Source of the DNA: Saccharofermentans sp.
Lineage (GTDB): Bacteria > Bacillota > Clostridia > Saccharofermentanales > Saccharofermentanaceae
Assembly (NCBI GenBank): GCA_016292135.1
Contig: JAEFAZ010000001.1
Coordinates: 62,001-126,000, forward strand
Direction: 5' to 3'
DNA length: 64,000 bases
How positions within the stretch are numbered: the stretch's first letter is position 1; each line of letters opens with the position of its first letter. Below the pieces are notes generated by a model, which worked only from the letters and a program-made list of their open reading frames with translations, made no database searches and was not told where the DNA came from. A program made the position numbers and the translations under genes. Positions 8,842 through 17,516 of the stretch are shown here, one piece after another.

Positions 8842-10629
8842 ATGACAGATCTGTTTGACCGCAGCCGGCTGATCAAGCCGTTATGCATCCTGACCGCCTT
8901 ATCCTTTGTGATGGGTCTTGCCGCTTGCGGCAGCTCCGGGGAGACAGAAATCTCTTCTGATACTTCGGCTTCAACAGCTGCTTCTTCTGAAGCTTCCCGC
9001 GCACCCATGACCGATACTCTGGCAACAGCGCTTGACCGCTATGCTCTCGAATATGGAGACGTTGAGAGTTGTAAAGATCTTTCTGATCTTAAAGAAAGAA
9101 ACGGCGGCGGTCTTTCTGAGAATAAATGCAGCTGTTATGCGAGCGGCGGTGAAGCGCAGGAACTTTTCTACGACTGGTTCATGCATGAGAAGACGACAAA
9201 GAATGACGTGACCGAGGCTGTGGCTGTTTTCTACCGCAACCCCGGCTGCAAGGACCCTGAGGTTTTCTTAACTTCTCCTTATGATCTCCCCGTAAGCAAC
9301 ATCCTTCTGGTCACATTTGACAGTGAGGAGAGGGCTCAGAATATATATTCATCCCTGGTCAGCAAGCGGAACTTCAGCAATCCTTCGGATTTCGTAAGAG
9401 AAGAAGATCATGCCTTAAGTTATGTATATCAGCACGAGCCCTATCACGACGAAGTCAATGATGACGTTCTTTATGTTCAGCGGGTGAATGAGATGGGCTT
9501 CTACCTGTCGGGAAAGACTGTGATCTACATGTATTTTGAAAGGGTACCGGAGAAGGTCAATGAATTCGAGGAATATATCTGCGGCAAGATGGGGCTCGAA
9601 GCTCCGAGCGTGTTGACCGCGAATGGTGATCATAACAGCACCATCAACAAGAACCATACGCCTTACGAAGAAGTCGTTCTTGACGGCGTTGCTGATCACA
9701 GCTACGTTGCGGAAGATTATTGTTATCTTGAATCAGATAAATATGTCCTGTTCCTTGAAAAGGGCATCAAGCTTCCCGGCGATTTCAAGACCAATCTTGA
9801 TGCGATCGTTGATGAGATAGAAACACAGCTGCGTATCTCTTCCAGTCCCGAGGATCCGGCTGAATACAAAAAGATCGGAACGATCCGTATATATGATGCG
9901 CCTGATGATAACGGCATTGCGCCCCATCCCTGGAAAGGATGGGATATCGGTACGAAACTGCCGATATTTCTCTTGGTGGATAAAGAGGGCGAAGGCTATA
10001 TATCAGGTGCATACACAGATTACGTTTCGTTTTACATTTGGAGCCTTTATTCAGATGAGATCTGGGATACCGTTCCGTATTTTAAGGAAAGAAGCGAATT
10101 CCGTGACGAATGCGTTGATTATGTGACTCTTGCCCATGAGATAACACATATCATAACTCTAAGAAACAATAATCTTACGGACATACTGAGCGAGGGAATA
10201 GCGGATTATACCGAAGAGGCTGTTATCTTTTCTCTTGCCGACAGATACCCCTCGATCAAGACCTCTAAAGAGGACCATAACTGGGATGACGATCCCGTTC
10301 CGAAAGCCGTTAATGCAGATAACGCCGAAAAGATCTTTATAGAGGATTACCATGATCTTTCTTCAGCCCAACGGGGAGCAGAATACGCATATGGATCCAA
10401 TCTGTTTAAATACCTGCATGAGAAATACGGAGACGGGTTTTACAGCAAGTTCAACGACAGGATAAGGGCAGACAGACTGACAGTTAACACTTCGGAATAC
10501 GATAAGGCATCCGTTAAAAAGTTTGCTGATGTGATCAAGGACCTTTACGGCATGGATGTCTTTAAAAAGTTCGGGAAATGGTGCGTCAAGAATCATGTCC
10601 TTCAGAACGTCGGATATATCTCCGGCTGA
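8842..10629 (+). CDS. Lipoprotein with gluzincin-type metallopeptidase motif
   Basis: A 595-residue lipoprotein (lipobox GLAACGSS at about residue 29), followed by a Ser/Thr/Ala-rich spacer. The C-terminal third has HEITHI (H432, E433, H436) and, about 20 residues later, EGIADYTEEAV. That is the pattern of a zinc metallopeptidase whose third ligand is a glutamate. The N-terminal 350 residues match no family I recognise. It is probably anchored on the outside of the membrane and may process surface or extracellular proteins. The start is supported by a GGGGGGAT ribosome-binding site. It lies 35 bases after purM with no evident functional link. Confidence 0.75.
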   Translation: MTDLFDRSRLIKPLCILTALSFVMGLAACGSSGETEISSDTSASTAASSEASRAPMTDTLATALDRYALEYGDVESCKDLSDLKERNGGGLSENKCSCYASGGEAQELFYDWFMHEKTTKNDVTEAVAVFYRNPGCKDPEVFLTSPYDLPVSNILLVTFDSEERAQNIYSSLVSKRNFSNPSDFVREEDHALSYVYQHEPYHDEVNDDVLYVQRVNEMGFYLSGKTVIYMYFERVPEKVNEFEEYICGKMGLEAPSVLTANGDHNSTINKNHTPYEEVVLDGVADHSYVAEDYCYLESDKYVLFLEKGIKLPGDFKTNLDAIVDEIETQLRISSSPEDPAEYKKIGTIRIYDAPDDNGIAPHPWKGWDIGTKLPIFLLVDKEGEGYISGAYTDYVSFYIWSLYSDEIWDTVPYFKERSEFRDECVDYVTLAHEITHIITLRNNNLTDILSEGIADYTEEAVIFSLADRYPSIKTSKEDHNWDDDPVPKAVNADNAEKIFIEDYHDLSSAQRGAEYAYGSNLFKYLHEKYGDGFYSKFNDRIRADRLTVNTSEYDKASVKKFADVIKDLYGMDVFKKFGKWCVKNHVLQNVGYISG

Positions 10630-10762
10630 AAACAAAGGTAATCTGCCCAAATAAGAGATAACATTATTGTCATTAACGTGTAATTTCGGGATTGCACCTT
10701 TGGTGTAATATGGAGATAACTGTTAGTTTCAACAGAAATCTTTTCGAAAAGAGGGTATTCTT

Positions 10763-11449
10763 ATGGACTTCAAGAAACTGCTGGCCGAGTGTATCGGAAC
10801 ATTCACTCTGGTCCTTATAGGTTGCGGTACCGCTATGCTCGTCGGCTGTGATGCCAAGGCAGGCTGCGGTTACATTCTTACGGCATTTGCTTTCGGTCTC
10901 GTTATCGTTGGCATGGCATACTGTGTGGGGAATATCTCAGGCTGCCATATCAATCCTGCCGTATCTTTGGGCGTGCTCCTTACAGGTGGCATGAGCATGA
11001 AGGATTTCTGGGGCTATGTATGTGCCCAGATCATCGGCGCTATCGCAGGTGCCGGCGTCCTCAAGGCTATCTTCGCTCTCGGCGGAGTTGAGGATAAGAC
11101 AGGCGGCGTAGGCTCCAACGGTCTTGCAGGCGTAAACGGCAATATCCTTGCCGGCCTTCTCGTTGAGATCATTCTTACATTCATCTTTGTTCTCATCATC
11201 CTCGGTGTTACGGATGCTGATTTCAAGCATGGTTCTTTCGCAGGCATCATCATCGGTTTCTCACTGGTTATGGTCCATATCCTGGGTATCGGCCTTACTG
11301 GCACATCCGTTAACCCTGCACGTTCCATCGGACCTGCTCTGTTCGCAGGTGTCGAAGCACTTTCAGTTCTCTGGGTATTCATCGTAGGACCTCTCGCAGG
11401 CGGCGCTCTCGCGGCTCTCTGCTACAAGGCACTGAAGGGCAAGAAGTAA
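10763..11449 (+). CDS. aqpZ: Aquaporin / MIP family channel
   Basis: A 228-residue channel with six membrane helices and both half-helix NPA motifs: HINPAVSLG in the first half and SVNPARSIGPALF in the second. The start LLAECIGTFTLVLIGCGTAML is typical of AqpZ-like proteins, and the arginine after the second NPA belongs to the selectivity filter. It is predicted to pass water and perhaps small uncharged solutes. It is a single-gene unit with a GAGGG ribosome-binding site and a strong terminator just after it. The symbol rests on similarity; a glycerol-type substrate cannot be excluded. Confidence 0.9.
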   Translation: MDFKKLLAECIGTFTLVLIGCGTAMLVGCDAKAGCGYILTAFAFGLVIVGMAYCVGNISGCHINPAVSLGVLLTGGMSMKDFWGYVCAQIIGAIAGAGVLKAIFALGGVEDKTGGVGSNGLAGVNGNILAGLLVEIILTFIFVLIILGVTDADFKHGSFAGIIIGFSLVMVHILGIGLTGTSVNPARSIGPALFAGVEALSVLWVFIVGPLAGGALAALCYKALKGKK

Positions 11450-11474
11450 TAGATCGGTTTTGCATTAATGCTTT

Positions 11475-11506
11475 GGGGTGTTCCGGCGTGGAACACCCCA
11501 TTTTTA
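11475..11506 (+). terminator. Intrinsic terminator after the aquaporin gene
   Basis: A perfect 10-bp stem, GGGGTGTTCC with GGAACACCCC, has a 5-base loop and is followed by ATTTTT. It ends the aquaporin transcript and separates it from purD. Confidence 0.9.
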
Positions 11507-11597
11507 ATGCCTGATAGTGAATTAATCTGCAGTTTTATCTTCTGTTGGTGTATTATATAAATCGTTTTTATGACATGAATTAAGGAGATCTTTTACC

Positions 11598-12875
11598 ATG
11601 AAAGTACTTGTAGTTGGAAGCGGCGGAAGAGAGCACGTTATCTGTTGGAAGTTATCGCAGTCATCAAGAGTAGATGAATTGTACTGTGCCCCCGGTAACG
11701 GCGGTATCGCAAGCATTGCGACATGTGTGCCGATCAAGGCTACTGAGGTTGATAAGATGGTCGAATATGCCAAGGAGCAGGCTTTTGATCTGGTCTTTGT
11801 AGCACCCGAGGATCCTCTTGCCTTAGGGCTTGTCGATAAGCTCGAAGAAGCAGGTATCCGCGCTTTCGGACCTTACGCTTCTGCAGCTATCATCGAGTCA
11901 TCCAAGGCTTTCTCCAAGGAACTGATGCGTAAATACAATATCCCCACTGCAAGATATGAGCTTTTCGATGATGAGGCCAAGGCTCTTGAATATCTCGATT
12001 CACAGCCTATGCCTATCGTTATCAAGTGTGACGGACTTGCACTTGGCAAGGGCGTCATCATTGCCCAGACCCTGGAAGAAGCAAAGGATGCAGTTAAGTC
12101 CATGATGGGCGATAAGGCTTTCGGCGATGCAGGCAACACGATCGTCATCGAAGAGTTCATGACAGGACCCGAGCTTACGATCCTGGCTTTTGCTGACGGA
12201 AACACAGCCGTTCCCATGATCTCATCCCGTGACCATAAGAGAGTCTTCGACCACGATGAAGGACTTAACACGGGCGGCATGGGCGCAGTAACTCCCGGTG
12301 CTGATCTTGATGCGGATGATATCGCATCTATCCAAAACAAGATAATCCAGCCTACCATAGAGGCTCTTAAGGCTGAAGGCAGACCTTTCAAGGGCGTTAT
12401 CTACTTCGGTCTTATGCTGACCCCCGAAGGTGCCAAGGTCGTTGAATACAACTGCCGTTTCGGTGACCCTGAAGTTCAGGCTATCCTGCCTCTGCTCGAG
12501 AACGACTTCATGGACATCATCGACGCTGTTATCGACGGAAAGCTTTCCGATATCGAGATAAAGTGGAAGAATAAGTGCTCCTGCGTTGTCGTTATGGCAT
12601 CCGGCGGCTATCCCAAGTCCTATCAGAAGGGCTATAAGATCAGCGGCATCGATACTTGCGGCAAGCTCGTATTCCAGGCCGGCACGGCTCTCGATGCTGA
12701 TGGCGATATCGTTACGTCAGGCGGACGTGTCCTTTGCGTTTACGATGAAGGTGATACGCTCGATGAAGCTATCGACGGCGCTTACGAGGGCGTTAAGAAG
12801 ATCTCCTTCACAGATGCTCACTACAGGACCGACATCGGCAGGACCCTGGGCGACATAGGTCACATCAAGGCTTAA
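11598..12875 (+). CDS. purD: Phosphoribosylamine--glycine ligase (GARS)
   Basis: PurD joins glycine to phosphoribosylamine, step 2 of purine synthesis. The 425-residue ATP-grasp enzyme shows VVGSGGREHVICWKL at the N terminus, then KCDGLALGKGVI, LNTGGMGAV, GVIYFGLM and YNCRFGDPE in the usual order. It is full length, with AAGGAGAT before the ATG. Its transcription unit appears independent of purM and of the purE cluster. nadD-yqeK follows after 5 bases and may be co-transcribed. Confidence 0.97.
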   Translation: MKVLVVGSGGREHVICWKLSQSSRVDELYCAPGNGGIASIATCVPIKATEVDKMVEYAKEQAFDLVFVAPEDPLALGLVDKLEEAGIRAFGPYASAAIIESSKAFSKELMRKYNIPTARYELFDDEAKALEYLDSQPMPIVIKCDGLALGKGVIIAQTLEEAKDAVKSMMGDKAFGDAGNTIVIEEFMTGPELTILAFADGNTAVPMISSRDHKRVFDHDEGLNTGGMGAVTPGADLDADDIASIQNKIIQPTIEALKAEGRPFKGVIYFGLMLTPEGAKVVEYNCRFGDPEVQAILPLLENDFMDIIDAVIDGKLSDIEIKWKNKCSCVVVMASGGYPKSYQKGYKISGIDTCGKLVFQAGTALDADGDIVTSGGRVLCVYDEGDTLDEAIDGAYEGVKKISFTDAHYRTDIGRTLGDIGHIKA

Positions 12876-12880
12876 AGTCT

Positions 12881-14110
12881 ATGAGGATAGGACTCTACGG
12901 AGGGGCGTTCGACCCGATACATAACGGGCACGTGGCGATGATCAAAGGCGCGCTCGGTTCGGGCGCTGTTGATATCGTTATCGTCATCCCCTCTGCGAGA
13001 AATCCGTTCAAGCCCGGCAAGGCTCTTACCTGCGCTCCCTACAGATATTATATGGTAAAGGATGTAGTCGAAGATCTTTTCAGCGAAAAGGTCTTTGTCT
13101 CCGATATCGAGTTTAAGATCGAAGGTGTAAGCTACACCGATACTGTCGTGGACCGCATCTCGGATCCGGAATACATATCAGCTTTTCTTGACGAACAAGG
13201 CTTCTCTTCCGTCGAAGCGGAAGAAGACCATGAGTTTTACTGGATCGCGGGCAGCGACTGCCTGGAGACTCTGTGGTCCTGGCATAATGCCTCAGATCTT
13301 GTGTCCAAGACCGGATTCCTGATCGCCTTAAGACCAGGTGATGACTGTGACATTCCCGGAGTTGCAGCTGAAACATCTGCAAAACTCGGTGTTCCCGTGA
13401 ACACCACGGTTTTCGATATCGACGGTGTGGAAGTTGCATCATCCGATATAAGACGCAGCGGCATATTCGATGAGATCCCCGGTGCAGCTAAAGCCTTTAT
13501 AGCAGAACACAATGTTTACGAAGCAGGAAAGATACTCGAATATGCATCCGATGAGGCCTGTAGCAGACTCGCAGAAGTTTCGATCTGGATGTACGGCTGT
13601 CTCGGCCGTAAGAGGCTCCTCCACACGCTCAACACGGGACTATTAAGCGCATATCTGGCAAAATGCCACGGAGCAGATATCGATAAGGCCCTTATCGCGG
13701 GAGCCGTGCACGACTGCGCCAAGGAACTCCCGATCGAAGAGCAGAGGGCTATGGCTTATAAGCGGTGCAAGGACCTTTTCGTTGATGAGAAACTCCTGCA
13801 TTCCCCGGCAGGCGCCGTGTTCTATAACGAAGCGTTCGGCGAGGAAGACCAGGAGATACTCGATGCCATAACCTACCACACGACCGGCAGGGGAGACATG
13901 ACTCTTATCGATAAGATAGTATTCCTTGCTGATAAGATCGAGCCTTCGAGAAACTATACGGATCTTTCTCCTATCCGGAAGACCGCTCCCGAAGATCTTG
14001 ACGGCGCAGTAAGGCTTACGCTGGAATCCGTGGTTGATAAGTTCCTTCGCAAGAAGAGGCCGATCCATCCCCTCACCGAAGATTTCATGAAATCTTTGGG
14101 AATGAAATGA
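12881..14110 (+). CDS. nadD: NadD-YqeK fusion: nicotinate-nucleotide adenylyltransferase plus HD hydrolase
   Basis: A 409-residue fusion. Residues 1 to about 215 are NadD, which makes NaAD in NAD synthesis: GLYGGAFDPIHNGHVAM is the nucleotidyltransferase motif and VASSDIRRSG the ISSTxIR-type motif. Residues of about 225-409 are a YqeK-type HD domain (HTLNTGLLSAYLA, AGAVHDCAKELP, YHTTGRGDMTLIDKIVFLADKIEP), a family known to cut Ap4A symmetrically. In Bacillus nadD, yqeK and rsfS are separate adjacent genes; here the first two are one frame and rsfS follows. NadD-YqeK fusions occur in other Firmicutes, so this is unusual rather than new. Confidence 0.92.
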   Translation: MRIGLYGGAFDPIHNGHVAMIKGALGSGAVDIVIVIPSARNPFKPGKALTCAPYRYYMVKDVVEDLFSEKVFVSDIEFKIEGVSYTDTVVDRISDPEYISAFLDEQGFSSVEAEEDHEFYWIAGSDCLETLWSWHNASDLVSKTGFLIALRPGDDCDIPGVAAETSAKLGVPVNTTVFDIDGVEVASSDIRRSGIFDEIPGAAKAFIAEHNVYEAGKILEYASDEACSRLAEVSIWMYGCLGRKRLLHTLNTGLLSAYLAKCHGADIDKALIAGAVHDCAKELPIEEQRAMAYKRCKDLFVDEKLLHSPAGAVFYNEAFGEEDQEILDAITYHTTGRGDMTLIDKIVFLADKIEPSRNYTDLSPIRKTAPEDLDGAVRLTLESVVDKFLRKKRPIHPLTEDFMKSLGMK

Positions 14111-14160
14111 TTTATGGTAGTATGAAAATATAACTTTTCGAAAAGGAGTTACAAAGATAT

Positions 14161-14502
14161 ATGACAAGCAGAGAACTCGCAGATAAGGCAGTTTCCATCC
14201 TCGAGAGCAAGAAGGGTGTGGATATCGAGGTCATCAACGTAGAAGACAAGACGACTTTGGCGGATTACTTCGTTATCGTAAGCGGTAATTCGACCACCCA
14301 CATCAAGTCCCTTGCCGAAGAAGTCGAATATATCCTGAAGGAGGAAGACGGACTCTATCCCGATCACGTCGAGGGAAGGAGCGGTGACCGCTGGATCCTG
14401 ATCGACTACAAGGATGTCGTAGTCAATGTTTTCCACCCGGAAGAGCGTGCAACATATAATCTCGAGAACCTCTGGAACGCCAAAAAGCCGCTTGACGCCT
14501 GA
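14161..14502 (+). CDS. rsfS: Ribosomal silencing factor RsfS
   Basis: RsfS binds protein uL14 of the large ribosomal subunit and blocks subunit joining, which lowers translation under starvation. The 113-residue length is typical. Motifs are KKGVDIEVINV, TTLADYFVIVSGNSTTH and the C-terminal RWILIDYKDVVVNVFHPEER. The position after nadD-yqeK is the conserved Firmicute arrangement. A ribosome-binding site (AAAAGGAGTT) lies 11-12 bases before the ATG. Confidence 0.96.
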   Translation: MTSRELADKAVSILESKKGVDIEVINVEDKTTLADYFVIVSGNSTTHIKSLAEEVEYILKEEDGLYPDHVEGRSGDRWILIDYKDVVVNVFHPEERATYNLENLWNAKKPLDA

Positions 14503-14512
14503 TCTTGCACCC

Positions 14513-14532
14513 TTTTTCCGAAAACGGAAAAA
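14513..14532 (+). terminator. Possible terminator hairpin after rsfS
   Basis: TTTTTCCG and CGGAAAAA form a perfect 8-bp stem around AAAA. Most pairs are A-T and the downstream T-tracts are interrupted (TTGTGAGATTTT repeats), so termination strength is uncertain. The position fits the end of the nadD-rsfS unit. Confidence 0.45.
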
Positions 14533-14564
14533 TTGTGAGATTTTGTGAGATTTTGTGAGATTTT
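14531..14564 (+). repeat. Three 10-bp phased T-tract repeats upstream of comEA
   Basis: The unit TTGTGAGATT occurs three times in tandem with a 10-base period, ending in a T5 run. T-tracts in phase with the DNA helix usually bend DNA. The core TTTTGTGAGATTTT (last copy 14551-14564) recurs exactly upstream of comM (34008-34021), at almost the same distance from the start codon (58 and 57 bases). It is therefore a candidate competence-gene control element. Confidence 0.6.
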
Positions 14565-14622
14565 TGCCCCTTTTGCTCTGATAAACTTGTAGTACATCAT
14601 GTACGGCAAGGAGGAAAAGGGT

Positions 14623-15321
14623 ATGGCAATGCAGAAGAGAGAACGCCGTAAGATGATAGTATATCTTACGGCTTTTATATTTGTAACGGCGGCGGGCTTC
14701 CTCTATAAGATGTTTTTCGACGGGGATGTGTCCGGCTTTGTCAAAGGCACATCAGTATCTCAGCCGGCTCAAGAGTCAGGACCTGTTCAGCCGGAAACAT
14801 CCGAAGCACCTGACGTGACTACAGTTCAAACAACTGTGCCCGCCATAGACGTCTACATCTGCGGTCAGGTCAATAATCCCGGTGTATACAGTTTCGTCTC
14901 CGGCGTGATCCTTGACGACGTGATCTCAAAGGCAGGCGGACTGACTGCCGCCGCTGCATCCGACAGGATAAACCTTGTCTATATAATCACTTCGAACATG
15001 TCTGTCTATATCCCGACTGAAGAAGAGTGTGTATCCGGCTACAATGACGACAGCGGCATCCTGAGAGTGTCCGGCCAGAATTCCTGGAAGAATGTCAAGG
15101 ATGGGAAGGACGGTGACGCATCCCCGTCAGGCCTTGTCAACATCAATACTGCAGGCAAGGATGAACTCATGTCCCTTCCGGGCATCGGTGAAGTGCTCGC
15201 ATCCCAGATAATCAGCTACAGGGAAGAACACCCATTCAAGACGGTCAAGGAGATCTGTAATGTCTCGGGGATAGGTGAATCCAAGTACAAGATGATAAAG
15301 GATCTGATAGTTTGTGAGTGA
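14623..15321 (+). CDS. comEA: Competence protein ComEA (DNA receptor)
   Basis: ComEA is the membrane-anchored receptor that binds double-stranded DNA during natural transformation. The 232-residue protein has one N-terminal membrane helix (about residues 12-32), a Ser/Pro/Thr linker and an SLBB-type domain (VYICGQVNNPGVYSF). The C-terminal helix-hairpin-helix pair comprises VNINTAGKDELMSLPGIGEVLA and VSGIGESKYKMI. The ATG at 14623 was chosen because AAGGAGG lies 8 bases upstream; an ATG at 14599 lacks a ribosome-binding site. comEC is not in the window. Confidence 0.9.
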   Translation: MAMQKRERRKMIVYLTAFIFVTAAGFLYKMFFDGDVSGFVKGTSVSQPAQESGPVQPETSEAPDVTTVQTTVPAIDVYICGQVNNPGVYSFVSGVILDDVISKAGGLTAAAASDRINLVYIITSNMSVYIPTEEECVSGYNDDSGILRVSGQNSWKNVKDGKDGDASPSGLVNINTAGKDELMSLPGIGEVLASQIISYREEHPFKTVKEICNVSGIGESKYKMIKDLIVCE

Positions 15322-15342
15322 TCAGTATGGCATAGGATTTGC

Positions 15343-15537
15343 GTTTCGACCAAATCATCGAAAATGCAGATTTGATAGGAAATATTGCCCGATGTTTCCT
15401 ACTAAATCATCGAAAATGCAGATTTGATAGGAAAAATTGCCCGTTGTTTCCTACTAAATCATCGAAAATGCAGATTTGATAGGAAATATCTCCCGCTGTT
15501 TCCTACTAAAATCTATAAAATGAGGATTTAGTCGAAC
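15343..15537. repeat. Array of three 52-bp tandem repeats made of nested hairpins
   Basis: Three 52-base units begin at 15352, 15404 and 15456 and differ at only a few bases. Each has two inverted repeats with 12-base centres: AAATC...GATTT and TAGGAAA...TTTCCTA. The centre of the second varies between copies while the arms are constant. A fourth partial unit (AAATC...GATTT) follows. The array is bordered by GTTTCGACCAAATC (15343) and its near inverse GATTTAGTCGAAC (15525-15537). It lies between comEA and the predicted nuclease gene, 22 bases before the latter's start. Confidence 0.9.
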
Positions 15538-15559
15538 TTTGGCAGAGAGGAGGAGAATG

Positions 15560-16357
15560 ATGCTTGTAGATGTTTTGCAAAAGTTGATGTGGAGCAGAAA
15601 GAAAAAGATCGATAATCTGATCGATGACATTGAAGGCAAGATGCTTGTTATGCCGAAGGGCAGGATAAGGATTGACAAGCATAAAGGGACAAAGTGTTTT
15701 TACCATATAGAAAATAGTGACAATAACAACGGCACTAGACTCGGAGCGAAAGATACTGAACTCATACAACAGCTGGTTCAGAAGAACTATCTGCAAAAAG
15801 TGCTTACGACAGCTAGAAAAGAGAAAACAGCGATAGATTCTTTTATTGCCAAATATCCCGAAAATACGGTGGAAGAAATATACGGCCTGTTTTCTGAAGA
15901 CAGAAGGGCCATGATCAAGCCGGTCTTTCCTGACGTGGAAGAGTATGTGAAAGACTGGCAGAATGAACCTTTCGAAGGCAAAAAGATCGAAGAGGGAGTA
16001 TATACATTTACGACTGTAAAAGGTGAACGTGTCAGGTCCAAGTCAGAGAAGATAATAGCTGATGCATTGGCTTTGAATGGGATACCCTATAAGTACGAAT
16101 GTCCGCTCAAGACTGGGATGACTGTCATACATCCGGATTTTACGATCTTAAGGAAAAGCGATCTTAAAGTCTTCTATTGGGAACATTGCGGTAAGACGGA
16201 TGATCCGGACTATTACTCTAAACATATAGTAAGAAGGACTTCACTTTATGCTGAAGCGGGAATAGTCGTTGGAAAGGGGCTTTACATGACTTTCGAATCT
16301 TCGAAGATACCCTTGGATACTGTGATAGTCGATCAGATCATTAATGAATTGAAGTAA
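15560..16357 (+). CDS. Predicted PD-(D/E)XK superfamily nuclease-like protein
   Basis: A 265-residue protein of unknown role. Its C-terminal part reads like a restriction-endonuclease fold: RSKSEKIIADAL (E163), VIHPDFTIL (D193) and KVFYWEHCG (E208, with EH where ExK is usual). It is followed by a tyrosine- and arginine-rich helix. Residues 1-110 are charged and helical, with no recognised domain. Two adjacent ATGs follow GAGGAGG; the second (15560) has the better spacing. The hairpin array directly upstream may form part of its promoter or leader. Similar stand-alone proteins are common in Clostridia, but I know of no assigned function. Confidence 0.65.
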   Translation: MLVDVLQKLMWSRKKKIDNLIDDIEGKMLVMPKGRIRIDKHKGTKCFYHIENSDNNNGTRLGAKDTELIQQLVQKNYLQKVLTTARKEKTAIDSFIAKYPENTVEEIYGLFSEDRRAMIKPVFPDVEEYVKDWQNEPFEGKKIEEGVYTFTTVKGERVRSKSEKIIADALALNGIPYKYECPLKTGMTVIHPDFTILRKSDLKVFYWEHCGKTDDPDYYSKHIVRRTSLYAEAGIVVGKGLYMTFESSKIPLDTVIVDQIINELK

Positions 16358-16393
16358 CGGTCAGTAATAGCCAGGAAGGCGTGACGGGAAAAC

Positions 16394-17386
16394 TCAGATA
16401 TAACCTGTGGTTCCGCGGATCGTAACTTCGCCCGAGCGGAGATCTTCTGTCGTGCCGTCTTCGTATTCGACGCGGAGGGAGAAGTCATCAGTGATCTCAA
16501 GGGCCTTTGCTGTAACGGGATCCTTACCGATGATCTTGTAGACGTTGATGGTCCTGCCCGGGATCGGGCAATGGCTGCGGTAGTATTCGAGATATCCGGC
16601 CTTTGCGGACGGGAAATCTTCTTGGAGCAGATCCAGCTGCTCTACAAGCTCTTTTATGATAAGGGCGCGCTTAACCTTTTCGCCCTTGACGATGGATACG
16701 GATGTGGCTTTTTCGCGAAGCTCCTCCGGGAAATCCTCGATATCCATGTTGACGTTGATCCCTATGCCTATGACACAGCCTGTGATCGTGCCGCTCTCGC
16801 TCTCGACGGACAGTTCGGTCAGGATGCCGACGAGCTTGCGGCCGTCAGCCAGGATATCGTTGACCCACTTGATACGGGGTTCGATGGCGCAGGCTTTTTC
16901 GAGGCTTCTGGATACTGCAACGGCGACATAGGCCGTGAGGGATGATATCTGATCTGCGGGACAATCGGGTCTTAAGAGGTAAGAAAGATAGATGCCGGAA
17001 CCCTTCGGGGAAACGAAAGATCTGCCTCTGCGGCCTTTCCCCGATTCCTGATAGTCAGCGGTCACGATCGTGCCTGAGGGCAAGCCTTCGTGTTCCATGG
17101 CCTTGAGCCTGTTGTTTGTGGAATCGACCGAATCCAGGATGATGATGTCCTTAAGCCTTTCGGGATCTATGAGCCGGGCGAGCTCCCCGTAAGAAATCCT
17201 GTCGGGGGAGGATATGAGCTTATATCCGAGACGGGTCTTGGAATCGATGGAATAGCCTTCTGCGCGAAGGCTCCTGACTGCCAGATTTACGGCAGCACGG
17301 CTGATGCCCAGTTGCCGGCTGATCTGCTCACCCGATACGAAATCCTGTGTCCCGCTGAGGATGCCGAGAACATCATCTCTTGTCAT
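16394..17386 (-). CDS. birA: Biotin--protein ligase / biotin operon repressor BirA
   Basis: The 330-residue protein joins an N-terminal winged-helix DNA-binding domain (GEQISRQLGISRAAVNLAVRSL) to a biotin-protein ligase domain. The ligase motifs are DSTNNRLK, the biotinyl-adenylate loop GRRGRSFVSP, and KWVNDILADGRKLVGILTE. It attaches biotin to carboxylase carrier proteins and represses biotin genes when charged. The ATG at 17386 was chosen because GAGG lies 7-8 bases upstream; a TTG further out lacks support. No biotin synthesis genes are in the window. Confidence 0.95.
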   Translation of the reverse strand: MTRDDVLGILSGTQDFVSGEQISRQLGISRAAVNLAVRSLRAEGYSIDSKTRLGYKLISSPDRISYGELARLIDPERLKDIIILDSVDSTNNRLKAMEHEGLPSGTIVTADYQESGKGRRGRSFVSPKGSGIYLSYLLRPDCPADQISSLTAYVAVAVSRSLEKACAIEPRIKWVNDILADGRKLVGILTELSVESESGTITGCVIGIGINVNMDIEDFPEELREKATSVSIVKGEKVKRALIIKELVEQLDLLQEDFPSAKAGYLEYYRSHCPIPGRTINVYKIIGKDPVTAKALEITDDFSLRVEYEDGTTEDLRSGEVTIRGTTGYI

Positions 17387-17516
17387 TTTCCAACCTCGTT
17401 TATGTGAATAACCCAATAATGGGCTTGCTCTTTTAGTTATTGTAACACTTAAATCAATAATAGTCTTTTTGCCGTATATGAGTTAAAATTAATTAGTAGA
17501 GCTACAGGGAGGCAAT

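Noticed and set aside
15343..15537. A CRISPR array.
   Set aside because: The 52-base period has no unique spacers; whole units including the centres are nearly the same, and no cas genes are present.
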